Made by a program: the position numbers and the translations under genes. Below the pieces are notes generated by a model. That model saw only the letters and a list, made by a program, of their open reading frames with translations, did not search any database and had not been told where the DNA came from. DNA of 64,000 bases from G963663315 sp965208975 (GTDB lineage Bacteria; Pseudomonadota; Gammaproteobacteria; Arenicellales; Poriferihabitantaceae), in assembly GCA_965208975.1 (NCBI GenBank), contig CBDBQH010000003.1, positions 992,001 to 1,056,000 on the forward strand. Direction: 5' to 3'. Numbering within the stretch: the first letter of the stretch is position 1; every line of letters begins with the position of its first letter. Shown in pieces: positions 44,031 to 52,624 of the stretch.

Positions 44031-44389
44031 ACGCGCTGTTAATCATCGCCCACGGCAGCAGAAACGCCGAATCAACCCGGGAAATCCAGGATTTGACCGA
44101 GCGTTTGAAGAATGCGGCGCATGATTTCGATCAGGTTGAATGTGCCTTTCTTGAAATGGCGGAGCCGGGTATTGCCGCTGGTTTGTTCAACCTGATCGAA
44201 AAGGGTTCAACAAAAATCGTAATACTCCCCTACTTCCTGGCCAGGGGCAATCACGTTATCCGGGATGTGCCGGATGAAATCTCAAGCGTACAGCGCCGGC
44301 ATCCAGATATTGATATCCAGCTGCTTCCCCATATCGGGAAATCGTCCGGCATGGAAAATCTGATCATCCACCACGTCAAAAACAGGTAA
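44027..44389 (+). CDS. cbiX: CbiX/SirB-type sirohydrochlorin chelatase (small form)
   Basis: 120 residues, one chelatase domain: LLIIAHGSRNAES at the start has the metal-binding His, and PYFLARGNHVIRDVPDEI near residues 75-92 the second His block. Small CbiX proteins insert cobalt or iron into sirohydrochlorin as dimers. Translation is coupled to hemH, linking haem with sirohaem or cobalamin synthesis. Confidence 0.88.
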   Translation: MNALLIIAHGSRNAESTREIQDLTERLKNAAHDFDQVECAFLEMAEPGIAAGLFNLIEKGSTKIVILPYFLARGNHVIRDVPDEISSVQRRHPDIDIQLLPHIGKSSGMENLIIHHVKNR

Positions 44390-44446
44390 TCTATTCCGGG
44401 GTCAGGGAGTCACAGTCCGCAGAGCCGCAGACGATAGCAATAGCAG

Positions 44447-44626
44447 CTATACGGCAGAAATCAGGAAAATCACAAAAAGCGCCACCAGCCCGATGGGTAT
44501 TAGCGCTCCGGCCCAGTCTTTGGGCGCATCCCGGTCCTGTTTCAGCCGGGGCTTGATTCCAGGCAAAAACCAGAACAGCAACACGACCATGAAAATGCCG
44601 ATCACCACTTTTTCCCAGGTATCCAC
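44447..44626 (-). CDS. Small two-helix membrane protein (59 residues, GTG start)
   Basis: A frame starting GTG at 44626 encodes VDTWEKVVIGIFMVVLLFWF and a second hydrophobic segment GALIPIGLVALFVIFLISAV at the end, separated by a basic-acidic loop (KPRLKQDRDAPKDW). GAGGAG lies 12 bases upstream; in-frame TGA precedes the start. The two clean helices and charge pattern argue it is real although short. Function unknown. Confidence 0.7.
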   Translation of the reverse strand: MDTWEKVVIGIFMVVLLFWFLPGIKPRLKQDRDAPKDWAGALIPIGLVALFVIFLISAV

Positions 44627-44692
44627 TTTTCAAGATGCTCCTCATGTCTATTTCATCCGCAAATTCTACCATCGACTCCCCCATCTTGCATT

Positions 44693-44743
44693 AGTCAGGA
44701 AGTCAGGAAGTCCGGTTCGTTCATTGCAATCGTTCATTGCAAT
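44693..44743. repeat. Two short tandem duplications in one gap
   Basis: AGTCAGGA at 44693-44700 and 44701-44708, then CGTTCATTGCAAT at 44718-44730 and 44731-44743. Both lie upstream of the MTH1187-family gene, in the gap left of its start. Confidence 0.85.
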
Positions 44744-44819
44744 AATTGGTGATTTCCCTGTTAAGTAGTATGATAGGGTTATCCCGTTTAAGTCAGCTGA
44801 TAATATGGAGGGTAGAATT

Positions 44820-45119
44820 TTGCGAGCATTGGCAGATATTTGTATTATTCCGATCGGAGCCGGCGTATCGGTTTCCCGTCATGTTGTGGCTTGTCAGGAG
44901 ATTTTTAATGAGGCCGGTCTGGATATCCGCTTGCATGCTTATGGAACCAATGTAGAAGGCGAGTGGGATGAGGTAATGGCGGCGCTGAAACGCTGCCATG
45001 AGAAAGTTCACGAAATGGGCGCTCCCCGGATCAGCGCCTCTATACGCTTAGGCACCCGGGTGGACCGCGAGCAGTCGATGCAGGACAAGATCAACAGTGT
45101 CACCGACAAGATGAAGTAG
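44820..45119 (+). CDS. MTH1187/YkoF-family thiamine-binding-like protein
   Basis: 99 residues. It matches the small ferredoxin-like MTH1187 family: ADICIIPIGAGVSVSRHVVAC, LHAYGTNVEGEWDEV and KVHEMGAPRISASIRLGTR. These bind thiamine or related ligands. A TTG at 44820 was chosen: GGAGGG lies 7 bases before it and family members begin at this position; the ATG at 44805 would overlap that site. Followed by a DoxX-like gene. Confidence 0.85.
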   Translation: MRALADICIIPIGAGVSVSRHVVACQEIFNEAGLDIRLHAYGTNVEGEWDEVMAALKRCHEKVHEMGAPRISASIRLGTRVDREQSMQDKINSVTDKMK

Positions 45120-45127
45120 CTTTGATC

Positions 45128-45625
45128 ATGAAGAAACAGGTAATTGCAATAACAAGCTGGGCCATGGCAATCTGGATGTGTCAAGTGTTCCTGCTCTCGA
45201 TTCCCTACAAATTTACCGGCCACCCCGACACCCGCCATATATTCGACACCATAGGCGAATGGATAGCGGGCATTCTGGGGCAGGGCGCCGGCGCCCTGTT
45301 TGCCGGTATCGGCCCTTATGCTGTGGGCAGTTTTGAGATATTGACCTCGCTTACGCTACTCCTCCCCGGATTGATCTGGCTGCTTGCCAAAATCGGCGTC
45401 GGCAACGACAGGAAAGAGCCGGTCAGAGCAAGATTTCATCGTATCGGCGGCGCCATGGCTGCGCTGGTCATGGCCGGCGCGGTATTCTTTCATCTGGCTA
45501 CACCGCTTGGCATTGTGGTTCTGCACGAAGGAGAATCCGATGGCGGCTCCCTGTTCTATGCGGCGCTTTCCATCCTGATCCTGGGCATTGTGATGTTCTT
45601 CATAAACGGGAAACCGGCCCGATAA
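45128..45625 (+). CDS. DoxX-like integral membrane protein
   Basis: 165 residues with four likely membrane helices (about 6-24, 50-75, 82-97, 112-160 in two). It shows the pattern of DoxX/YphA-like proteins: a start with KFTGHPDTRHIFDTIGEWI, a GPYAVGSFEILTSLTLLLPG segment, and a paired helix at the end. Function is not defined for this group. It starts 8 bases after the MTH1187-family stop, so both are probably co-transcribed. Confidence 0.7.
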   Translation: MKKQVIAITSWAMAIWMCQVFLLSIPYKFTGHPDTRHIFDTIGEWIAGILGQGAGALFAGIGPYAVGSFEILTSLTLLLPGLIWLLAKIGVGNDRKEPVRARFHRIGGAMAALVMAGAVFFHLATPLGIVVLHEGESDGGSLFYAALSILILGIVMFFINGKPAR

Positions 45626-45681
45626 TACCTGTGGTGGGGAATCGGATTTTCATTTTCAGATATTAACGCCGGTGCCCGCCT

Positions 45682-46518
45682 GTGAAGATTACCGCCGTCA
45701 TGGTGGCGACCTACATGATTGACTGCTGCCTGATCGGGACCAAGCCCTGCAAGTACTTTCAGTTAAACTCGCCTTGGTTTAACGAACGCAAGGGAGTGTT
45801 TTCGAAAATGGATCTGGACAGACTGATTCCCGAGCGCTGGCGACTGCAACAGGATTATGATGATGGCGTGTCTACCCCCGTTTCTTTTCCGGTTTTTCTG
45901 AAACCCGAATGGAGCGAAAACGCCAAAGGAATCCGCCGGGCGGATAATCCGGAAGAACTGCAATTCATTCGTAAGGAAATCGCCGCGTCAAAGGCGCCCT
46001 ATCTACTGCAACAGGGGGCGATCCACAAACGGGAATTCGAGATATTCTGTTTACGGGATTACCGCGACAGGAATCGGTTTTCGGTATTTTCGATCACCGA
46101 AACAATCAATCGCAGGGAACCAAACCCGATAAACAGTATCCATAACCGAAATACACACTATCAGGATTTGACCGCTCAGTTCTCCGAAGAACAGAAAAAG
46201 ACCCTGCACGGATTTTTGAACCGGATTGGCTTGTTTGCAATATCACGCTTGAGCGTCCGCGCCCAATCGCCGGAACAGTTGGTAGCCGGGAATTTCCAGG
46301 TGATTGAGTTGAACCTGTATACCCCGATGCCGATTCACATGCTGGACCCAAAATACAAACTCCGGGATTTATGGAAAATGATTCGCCAGTACATGATGTT
46401 TCTTGCGCGATTGACCCGGGTTCGGGACAAGAGTCTTGCAGAAAAACCGATCTATACCCGAATCATGCTCTACAACCGCAAAAGCGTTTTCACCAATTTC
46501 ACAAAGAGGGGAATATGA
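45682..46518 (+). CDS. ATP-grasp-like protein, first gene of an unknown biosynthetic cassette
   Basis: 278 residues. FPVFLKPEWSENAKGIRRA near 71-89 corresponds to the ATP-grasp lysine strand, YLLQQGAIHKREFEIF to the following substrate/ATP loop, and FQVIELNLYTPMPIHM near 212-227 to the metal-binding Glu-x-Asn. ATP-grasp enzymes join carboxylates to amines via acyl-phosphate. It overlaps the next gene by 4 bases. No characterised relative is recognised; the ATP-grasp call rests on these motifs. Confidence 0.65.
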   Translation: MKITAVMVATYMIDCCLIGTKPCKYFQLNSPWFNERKGVFSKMDLDRLIPERWRLQQDYDDGVSTPVSFPVFLKPEWSENAKGIRRADNPEELQFIRKEIAASKAPYLLQQGAIHKREFEIFCLRDYRDRNRFSVFSITETINRREPNPINSIHNRNTHYQDLTAQFSEEQKKTLHGFLNRIGLFAISRLSVRAQSPEQLVAGNFQVIELNLYTPMPIHMLDPKYKLRDLWKMIRQYMMFLARLTRVRDKSLAEKPIYTRIMLYNRKSVFTNFTKRGI

Positions 46519-47423
46519 GGAGGCTCAAAGCGCTGGTCTATGCCTGGATCAGTGAACGATACATGCATGATTGCAGCAATTTCAATACGCTGGCAGTACG
46601 TAAAGGCTGCCGATCAAAAGCGCAGGGGCGAGCGGTTTTCCAGAAAAACAATATCCCGCACGCGCGCGGCCAGGTGTTTTTCTGGCCTTCGGTAGCACAC
46701 CGATTTGCGCGTCAGCATGGCTTCCCTCTGGTCATAAAACCGAATGTGAGCGGCTATTCACGCGGCAGTTATTTCCCGATACAAGATTACCGCGAACTCT
46801 GGCAGGCGATATTCCGGGCGAAGGTCTGGTGGCCGACCACAATGATTGAACAATACTTAAAGGGAGCCAACTACCGGGTTTTGACCACGGACCAGGGACT
46901 GATCTCCGTAATCCGGCGATATCCGCCGTTTGTCACGGGCAATGGACAGGACACCATAGAAGCGCTGATCGACAAGGAGAACGCGATTCGCCAGGAAATG
47001 AACCTGCACCCGACCATTTTCCCGATCTCCAAAAACCACCATGCGCTCCGGCATCTGCAAAAACAGAATCTCGACCTGTCATCCATCCCCCGGGACGGGC
47101 AACAGGTTGAGATATTTCACCGGGTTGCCCTGGCCCCCGGAGGCGTGGTCGAAACCATCAATCAGGATACCATTGCCGAGGAAAACAAATCCCTGTTCAC
47201 GGAAGTCGTCAAAATGTTCGGCGCCAACATACTCGGCATTGACGTAATTTTTGAAAAGGGGATCGAAATCCCGCATTCAGAGCAAAAGTGCATTTTTATC
47301 GAGGTCAATTCCCGACCCTATATCGAGATGCACCACTATCCAAGATACGGCCCGGTCGAAGATTTCCATGAAGCGCTGGAAGAACTGGAAAAACTGGACA
47401 TTACGGACCGGGATATTTTTTGA
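46515..47423 (+). CDS. ATP-grasp ligase (cyanophycin synthetase/GshF-like domain)
   Basis: 302 residues from the ATG at 46515, which has GAGGGG just upstream and overlaps the previous stop. HGFPLVIKPNVSGYSRGSYF carries the ATP-binding Lys, TMIEQYLKGANYRVL the next strand, VTGNGQDTIEALID resembles cyanophycin synthetase, and FIEVNSRPYIEMHHYP the metal ligands Glu-x-Asn. A peptide-like ligation is likely. The pair with the preceding ATP-grasp protein and the following MFS transporter suggests synthesis and export of a small compound. Confidence 0.8.
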   Translation: MRRLKALVYAWISERYMHDCSNFNTLAVRKGCRSKAQGRAVFQKNNIPHARGQVFFWPSVAHRFARQHGFPLVIKPNVSGYSRGSYFPIQDYRELWQAIFRAKVWWPTTMIEQYLKGANYRVLTTDQGLISVIRRYPPFVTGNGQDTIEALIDKENAIRQEMNLHPTIFPISKNHHALRHLQKQNLDLSSIPRDGQQVEIFHRVALAPGGVVETINQDTIAEENKSLFTEVVKMFGANILGIDVIFEKGIEIPHSEQKCIFIEVNSRPYIEMHHYPRYGPVEDFHEALEELEKLDITDRDIF

Positions 47424-48589
47424 AAACGCCGCCCGATAGCCGCACTTTCAATCGGTATCTGGGGCTGCACTCCCTGCTGATCGGAGTTTTCCCCTTCTAC
47501 ATCCCGGTTTATCTGTGGAACCAGAAGTTTGGTCTGGGGGATATTTCGATGTTCATCTCGCTGGCCGGAATTGGTTTTTGCTGCGGCTTGTGGTTGTGGG
47601 ACCGGCTCAGACTGATAATCAGCCTGGGGCCACTGATTGCGCTGTCATTGATTCTGGAAATCATCCTGATTTTCAACGTGCACCTGTTGGAAATGAATCG
47701 CCCGACACTGCTGGCGCTGGGCATAACGTATGGAATCTACAACTGTTTTTACTGGACCACCTTGCGCGCGCTGTTTTTCGACCTGATTGATGTTGAATCC
47801 TCCGGGCGCAAATACGGAAACCTGCAAATCATGGTTGGTTTTTCGTTGCAGGTCGGCATTCTGATTGGCGGCTTTCTGCTGGAAACAACCAGTCTGATCT
47901 ATCTGCTGGTCATATCGGCGGTGATCGCGGGAGTGGGATATTTCATGGTCACCTGGAATCGACCGGACTATCCGGCCGTCCTGACCCGGCATGACTGTCT
48001 GAGCCTGGGGCAAGTGGTCCGATTCCGGGACAATGAAAACTCGCGGCTGATATTCCTGCTGGACGGCTTTTTCCTGTTCGCAGAAAGTTTCTTCTGGGTA
48101 ATCACCCTGTTTTTACTGGTTCACGAAAGTTTCTCCCGCCTCGGCATTATGGTGCTTTCACTGGCCGTCGTGTTCGGCGTGATCTTCTATTTGCTGAAAA
48201 ACACGATTGACCGGCTGGGACGCAATCAAATCTATCGGCTCGCGGTCGTTTTATATGCGTTGTCGTGGGCGTTTCGAGCGCTGACCACAGACACGTTGAG
48301 CCTGGAAGCGCTCTATCTGTTCCTGGTGGTGATTACTTTTTGTACCGCCTTTTTCAGGCTGGCGATGAATAAACGGTTCTATGATCTGGCGAAACTAACC
48401 TGCTCGCACGACTATCTTGTCTTGAAAAGCTACTATTCCCAAGCGGCGATCGCCCTTATCTTCGGCCTCATGGGTTGCTGGTTATACCTTACCGAACCCG
48501 GCGCCTGGGTCTTGATCCCGATTTACTGGCTATCCGCCGCCTTTGCATTGATTTACCTGGTTTACGGAATACGGCGCTACAGCCAATAG
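47420..48589 (+). CDS. MFS-type transporter, probable exporter of the ATP-grasp cassette
   Basis: 389 residues, eleven to twelve membrane helices, with a two-half layout and a basic loop between helices 6 and 7. The start is TTG at 47420, overlapping the stop of the ATP-grasp gene. Being translationally coupled to two ligases, it probably moves their product. No drug-specific motifs seen. Confidence 0.75.
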   Translation: MKTPPDSRTFNRYLGLHSLLIGVFPFYIPVYLWNQKFGLGDISMFISLAGIGFCCGLWLWDRLRLIISLGPLIALSLILEIILIFNVHLLEMNRPTLLALGITYGIYNCFYWTTLRALFFDLIDVESSGRKYGNLQIMVGFSLQVGILIGGFLLETTSLIYLLVISAVIAGVGYFMVTWNRPDYPAVLTRHDCLSLGQVVRFRDNENSRLIFLLDGFFLFAESFFWVITLFLLVHESFSRLGIMVLSLAVVFGVIFYLLKNTIDRLGRNQIYRLAVVLYALSWAFRALTTDTLSLEALYLFLVVITFCTAFFRLAMNKRFYDLAKLTCSHDYLVLKSYYSQAAIALIFGLMGCWLYLTEPGAWVLIPIYWLSAAFALIYLVYGIRRYSQ

Positions 48590-48621
48590 AAACAGAGCGC
48601 CCCAAAGAGACGCGATTGGAA

Positions 48622-49779
48622 TCAGAGTCTGCCATCCACCGCATTGGCGGCTATCTTGCTGTATGTTCTTGCATCAAAGGCGATTGGGTTGGTTCCAGCC
48701 GAAGGGTCAACGACCGCCATTTCACCGATTTCCTCCACTCGCTCATCGCCAATGCCGATTTCCCGCAACGTGTTCGGGATGCCAATGTCGGCGCGTAATT
48801 CCATCACCCATTCGAGAAAGGAATCAAACCCCGGCTCAAGTCCGAGATAGCGGGAAAGCCTCTCAATCGGTTCCGTAATGGCGGATTGATTGGCTACCAG
48901 TATGTATGGCATCAGGATGGCGTTGAGCGTACCATGATGCGCGTCATAAATTGCGCCCAATGGATGAGCCAGCGCATGCATGGCGCCGAGACCTCGCTGA
49001 AACGCGGTCGCTCCCATTGAGGAGGCCACCAGCATTCGGGTTCTCGCCTCGATATCGCCGCCGTCGGCAACCGCGGCAGGCAGATTTTCCTGGATCATTC
49101 GAATGCCTTCCAGCGCAATCCCTTCCGCCATCGGATGAAACAGTGGAGAACAAAAAGCCTCCAGGTTGTGAGACAACGCATCCATGCCAGTCGCCGCAGT
49201 CAGCATCGGCGGCAAACCGATGGTCAGTTCAGGGTCCAGTATCACGCAATCCGGGCACATGTCGGGATGAAACACGATGACCTTGCGGCGCTCGTCCCGC
49301 TTGACAATGACCGCGGCGCGGCCTACTTCCGAGCCAGTACCGGCGGTAGTGGGAATGGCCACGACCGGAACAATCCGGTCGGCGTCCGCCCGCATCCAGT
49401 TATCTCCCGCGTCTTCCAGGTCCCACAAACTGCATTCCTGCAAGGCAATGACCGCAATGGCCTTACCAGCGTCCAGAGCGCTGCCGCCGCCCAAAGCAAT
49501 CACGCTGTCATGATTCCCGTCCTTGTATACGGCTACGCCAGCGGCGACATTCTCCCCGCAAGGATTGGCTTTGACATCACTGAAAACCCCGATTCCCAAT
49601 CCGGCGTGACGGCAAGTATCAACGATTTCCCGCACCATCGGCAACACGGCGATACCCGGATCGGTGACCACAAGCGGCGCAGTCATATTGTATGTTTTGC
49701 AGACTGCTGCGATTTCATTAACCCGCCCGGCGCCGACTCGTATGGCGGTGGGATAGTTCCAGTTCATATTCATATTCAT
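48622..49779 (-). CDS. Iron-containing alcohol dehydrogenase
   Basis: 385 residues. The NAD-binding ALGGGSALDAGKAIAV and TTAGTGSEVGRAAVI blocks, the metal-binding region with MDALSHNLEAF and HALAHPLGAIYDAHHGTLNA (His ligands) are typical of group III iron alcohol dehydrogenases. Substrate unknown. Three in-frame ATGs at 49779, 49773 and 49767 are possible starts; the first is given. It follows xthA by 2 bases on the same strand. Confidence 0.92.
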   Translation of the reverse strand: MNMNMNWNYPTAIRVGAGRVNEIAAVCKTYNMTAPLVVTDPGIAVLPMVREIVDTCRHAGLGIGVFSDVKANPCGENVAAGVAVYKDGNHDSVIALGGGSALDAGKAIAVIALQECSLWDLEDAGDNWMRADADRIVPVVAIPTTAGTGSEVGRAAVIVKRDERRKVIVFHPDMCPDCVILDPELTIGLPPMLTAATGMDALSHNLEAFCSPLFHPMAEGIALEGIRMIQENLPAAVADGGDIEARTRMLVASSMGATAFQRGLGAMHALAHPLGAIYDAHHGTLNAILMPYILVANQSAITEPIERLSRYLGLEPGFDSFLEWVMELRADIGIPNTLREIGIGDERVEEIGEMAVVDPSAGTNPIAFDARTYSKIAANAVDGRL

Positions 49780-49781
49780 AA

Positions 49782-50579
49782 CTATTTCAGGGTAAGCGAA
49801 AGCGGGCAATGGTCCGACCCCATCTGATCATTCAGGTAGTGGATCTGCGTAACCCGTTCCAGGTCAGCCCGGTCCATCAGGAAATAATCAATCCGCCAAC
49901 CGACGTTCCGCTCCCGACCGCGGGAAACCGCATGCCACCAGGAATAAACATCAGCGACACCGGGATTTCTCTCTCGCCAGACATCCACCCAGCCATCTTC
50001 GACCAAGCGATCCATCCAGGCGCGTTCCTTTGGATGAAAGCCGATTTTGCCATCGTTCTCCTTTGGCCGCGCAAGATCTATCGCCTGATGGGCCACGTTC
50101 ATATCGCCGCCGACCAGCGCCACCCGGCCCTGCTGGCGTAATACGGACATATAAGCGTGAATGCAGTCATAAAACACCAGCTTTTCCCGCCAGGCCTCCT
50201 CGCTTTTGCCGCCGTTCGGAAAATAAATCGAAAAAAGATCCCAATGATCTCCGCGCAAGGTAAAGGAAAAGTGACAAATCCGGCCCTCGTCCGCATTCGG
50301 CGCATTCGGCGCCGCAGTGGCAAACTCCACCTTCTCCAGCTTCTCATACAGGGCTTTCTTCACCCACAACGAAGTGCCCGCATAGCCCTTTTTCTGTGCA
50401 CTGCTGTAGTACTGGTGATAGTCGTCGTGGGCAGTCAACCAGGGACTGAATTGATCGGCAGACCCCTTGATTTCCTGGATCATGAATACATCAGGATCAT
50501 GGCTTGTGATAAAATTCTGAATTTCCCCCTTGCGCTCAACCGCGCGAATGCCATTCACATTCCAGGTAATAATTTTCAA
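49782..50579 (-). CDS. xthA: Exodeoxyribonuclease III
   Basis: 265 residues of the exonuclease-endonuclease-phosphatase fold: ITWNVNGIRA, IQEIKGS with the metal-binding Glu, YFPNGGKSEE, VALVGGDMNVAH, WRIDYFLMD and GSDHCPLSLTL with the catalytic His. It repairs abasic sites and removes 3' blocks. Diverges from the aminotransferase gene at 50643. Confidence 0.94.
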   Translation of the reverse strand: MKIITWNVNGIRAVERKGEIQNFITSHDPDVFMIQEIKGSADQFSPWLTAHDDYHQYYSSAQKKGYAGTSLWVKKALYEKLEKVEFATAAPNAPNADEGRICHFSFTLRGDHWDLFSIYFPNGGKSEEAWREKLVFYDCIHAYMSVLRQQGRVALVGGDMNVAHQAIDLARPKENDGKIGFHPKERAWMDRLVEDGWVDVWRERNPGVADVYSWWHAVSRGRERNVGWRIDYFLMDRADLERVTQIHYLNDQMGSDHCPLSLTLK

Positions 50580-50642
50580 CTATCTCACCATAAAGCTGTT
50601 GCAAAGCGCAGATTGTACACACAGAACACACAACTTTCGAAC

Positions 50643-51794
50643 ATGTCACTAAAACTGGACAGCAAGTTACCCGACGCCGGCACAACCATTTTTACCGTTA
50701 TGTCAAAAATGGCGCAGGACTATGGAGCGATCAACCTGTCCCAGGGATTCCCGGATTTTGAACCCGATGAAGACTTGATCGACCGTGTCGACTATTACCT
50801 TCGCAACGGCCGCAATCAATATCCGCCAATGATCGGCATACCTGAGTTGCGCTCAGCCATTGCCCGCAAGCTGAAAATCAACAGTCAGATTGATATCGAC
50901 AGTGAATCGGAGATCACCGTAACCAGCGGCGCCACCGAAGCCCTGTTTTGCGCGATTCATTGCGTGGTGCGACCCGGCGATGAAGTCATCGTATTCGACC
51001 CGGCTTACGATTCCTACGAGCCCGCGGTTTCCCTGGCCGGCGGCAAGACCATCCACATCCCGATGACCCTGCCGGACTACAGTATCGACTGGCCGGCTGT
51101 GCAACAAAAGCTCAACAGCAACACGCGCCTGATCATTATCAACTCGCCGCATAATCCGAGCGCCAGCGTATTGCACCGGGAAGATCTCGATAATCTGGCT
51201 GCGGCAATACGCCCACTGAATTGTTTTGTGCTCAGCGATGAAGTGTATGAACACATTATCTTCGACGGCAGGGAACATGCCAGCGTATTGACTCATGATG
51301 AACTCCGCAAGAGGTCAATGGCAGTCTTTTCCTTCGGCAAAACCTATCACGTGACCGGCTGGAAGATCGGCTACTGTATCGCCCCTGCCGGACTGACCAC
51401 AGAGTTTCGCAAGATTCATCAATTCAATGTGTTCACCACGCCGACGCCGATGCAATGGGCGATTGCGGATTTTCTCGAATCCAACCCACAGAACTATCAG
51501 CAACTCGGGGCGTTTTACCAACAAAAAAGGGATCGGTTCTGCCGGATGATCGAAGGCTCGCGGTTCAAGCTGCCGCCATCAGCCGGAACCTACTTCCAGC
51601 TGGCTGATTACAGCCGGATTTCGGACAAGACGGATACCGATTTCGCCAACTGGATGACACAGGAAAAGGGAGTGGCGGTGATTCCGTTATCCCCGTTCTA
51701 CAAGGAACCACCCGACAACAGGATGATTCGGTTCTGCTTCGCCAAGCAGGACGAAACCCTGCAACAGGCCGCCGACATTATCAATACCTTGTAA
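50643..51794 (+). CDS. Pyridoxal-phosphate aminotransferase, methionine aminotransferase type (YbdL-like)
   Basis: 383 residues from the ATG at 50643. INLSQGFPDFEPDEDLID at the start and the PLP-lysine motif in SFGKTYHVTGWKIGY are characteristic of the class I fold subgroup with YbdL and kynurenine aminotransferase. The NSPHNPSASVL block binds phosphate and carboxylate. It probably turns methionine or related amino acids into keto acids. A longer open frame upstream overlaps xthA and is not coding. Confidence 0.9.
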   Translation: MSLKLDSKLPDAGTTIFTVMSKMAQDYGAINLSQGFPDFEPDEDLIDRVDYYLRNGRNQYPPMIGIPELRSAIARKLKINSQIDIDSESEITVTSGATEALFCAIHCVVRPGDEVIVFDPAYDSYEPAVSLAGGKTIHIPMTLPDYSIDWPAVQQKLNSNTRLIIINSPHNPSASVLHREDLDNLAAAIRPLNCFVLSDEVYEHIIFDGREHASVLTHDELRKRSMAVFSFGKTYHVTGWKIGYCIAPAGLTTEFRKIHQFNVFTTPTPMQWAIADFLESNPQNYQQLGAFYQQKRDRFCRMIEGSRFKLPPSAGTYFQLADYSRISDKTDTDFANWMTQEKGVAVIPLSPFYKEPPDNRMIRFCFAKQDETLQQAADIINTL

Positions 51795-51842
51795 ACCTTA
51801 AACCCGTTTAACCCATTTTAACCTGATTTTCGGAGAACCCTG

Positions 51843-52505
51843 ATGTTAGAAATCCTGGGCAGGAAAAATTCCAGTAATGTTATTCCGGTCTTATGGACCA
51901 TTGCAGAATTGAAGCTCGAACACGTCCGCCACAACATCGGCGGCACATTCGGCGGGCTGGATTCGAGCGAGTACGGCGCCATCAATCCCAACCGCCTGGT
52001 TCCGGCCATGAACGATAACGGCTTTATCCTGTGGGAATCCAATGCCATTATTCGATACCTGTGCCGGCAATACGGTCACGGCGCCCTGCACCCCGCGGAC
52101 CCACAGCAGTGTGCGCTGGCAGACCAATGGATGGAGTGGTTCAAATCGACTGTAATGCCGAGCCTTTATCCCGCATTCTGGGGCTTGATCCGAACGCCGG
52201 AAAAAGAACAGAACCATGAGCAAATCCGCGCCAGCGCCCGACTCACCGGCGAGAAACTGAAAATCCTGGACCGCCACCTTGAAGGCCGGTCATTCATCCT
52301 CGGCGATGACTTCACCATGGCGGACATCCCGCTGGGAGCCATCCTCTATCGCTATTACCACCTGAATATCGAGCGCCCGTCCCTACCCAATATCGAGGCC
52401 TGGTACAACCAACTGCAACAGCGGGACGCCTACCGCACCCACGTCATGACTCCATTCGGAAGTTCCCTGAAGGAGTGGCTTGAGCTGGAAAAGGCGGGAG
52501 TCTGA
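51843..52505 (+). CDS. Glutathione S-transferase family protein
   Basis: 220 residues. The N-terminal thioredoxin-like domain begins LEILGRKNSSNVIPVLWTI with Ser likely at the catalytic position, keeps the cis-Pro in NRLVPAM and the ESNAIIRYL glutathione-contact block. The C-terminal helical domain has the DDFTMADIPLG motif. Reaction partner not known. The 3' end converges onto a remnant of a hydrolase gene. Confidence 0.9.
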   Translation: MLEILGRKNSSNVIPVLWTIAELKLEHVRHNIGGTFGGLDSSEYGAINPNRLVPAMNDNGFILWESNAIIRYLCRQYGHGALHPADPQQCALADQWMEWFKSTVMPSLYPAFWGLIRTPEKEQNHEQIRASARLTGEKLKILDRHLEGRSFILGDDFTMADIPLGAILYRYYHLNIERPSLPNIEAWYNQLQQRDAYRTHVMTPFGSSLKEWLELEKAGV

Positions 52506-52592
52506 GGCGCCGTCGGGGAGCCAGATACGGGCAGACAGGCGACGCCCGTCGTCAAGCGAGATAAAAACATTTTCGAGTTCGGTTACAGGCAT
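52505..52592 (-). pseudogene. N-terminal remnant of a CocE/X-Pro dipeptidyl-peptidase-like hydrolase
   Basis: From an ATG at 52592 the minus strand reads TELENVFISLDDGRRLSARI and WLPDGA, the usual beginning of CocE-type (peptidase S15) hydrolases, which run to 550-680 residues. After about 29 codons similarity is lost and the frame runs into the convergent GST gene. The rest of the gene is absent. Confidence 0.55.
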
Positions 52593-52624
52593 GGTCTTCG
52601 ATTCGGGCTGTCGAGCGACGCCCG

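Noticed and set aside
50157..50642. Upstream extension of the aminotransferase
   Set aside because: It overlaps xthA on the other strand and has no family similarity; MSLKLDSKLPDAG at 50643 is the natural start.
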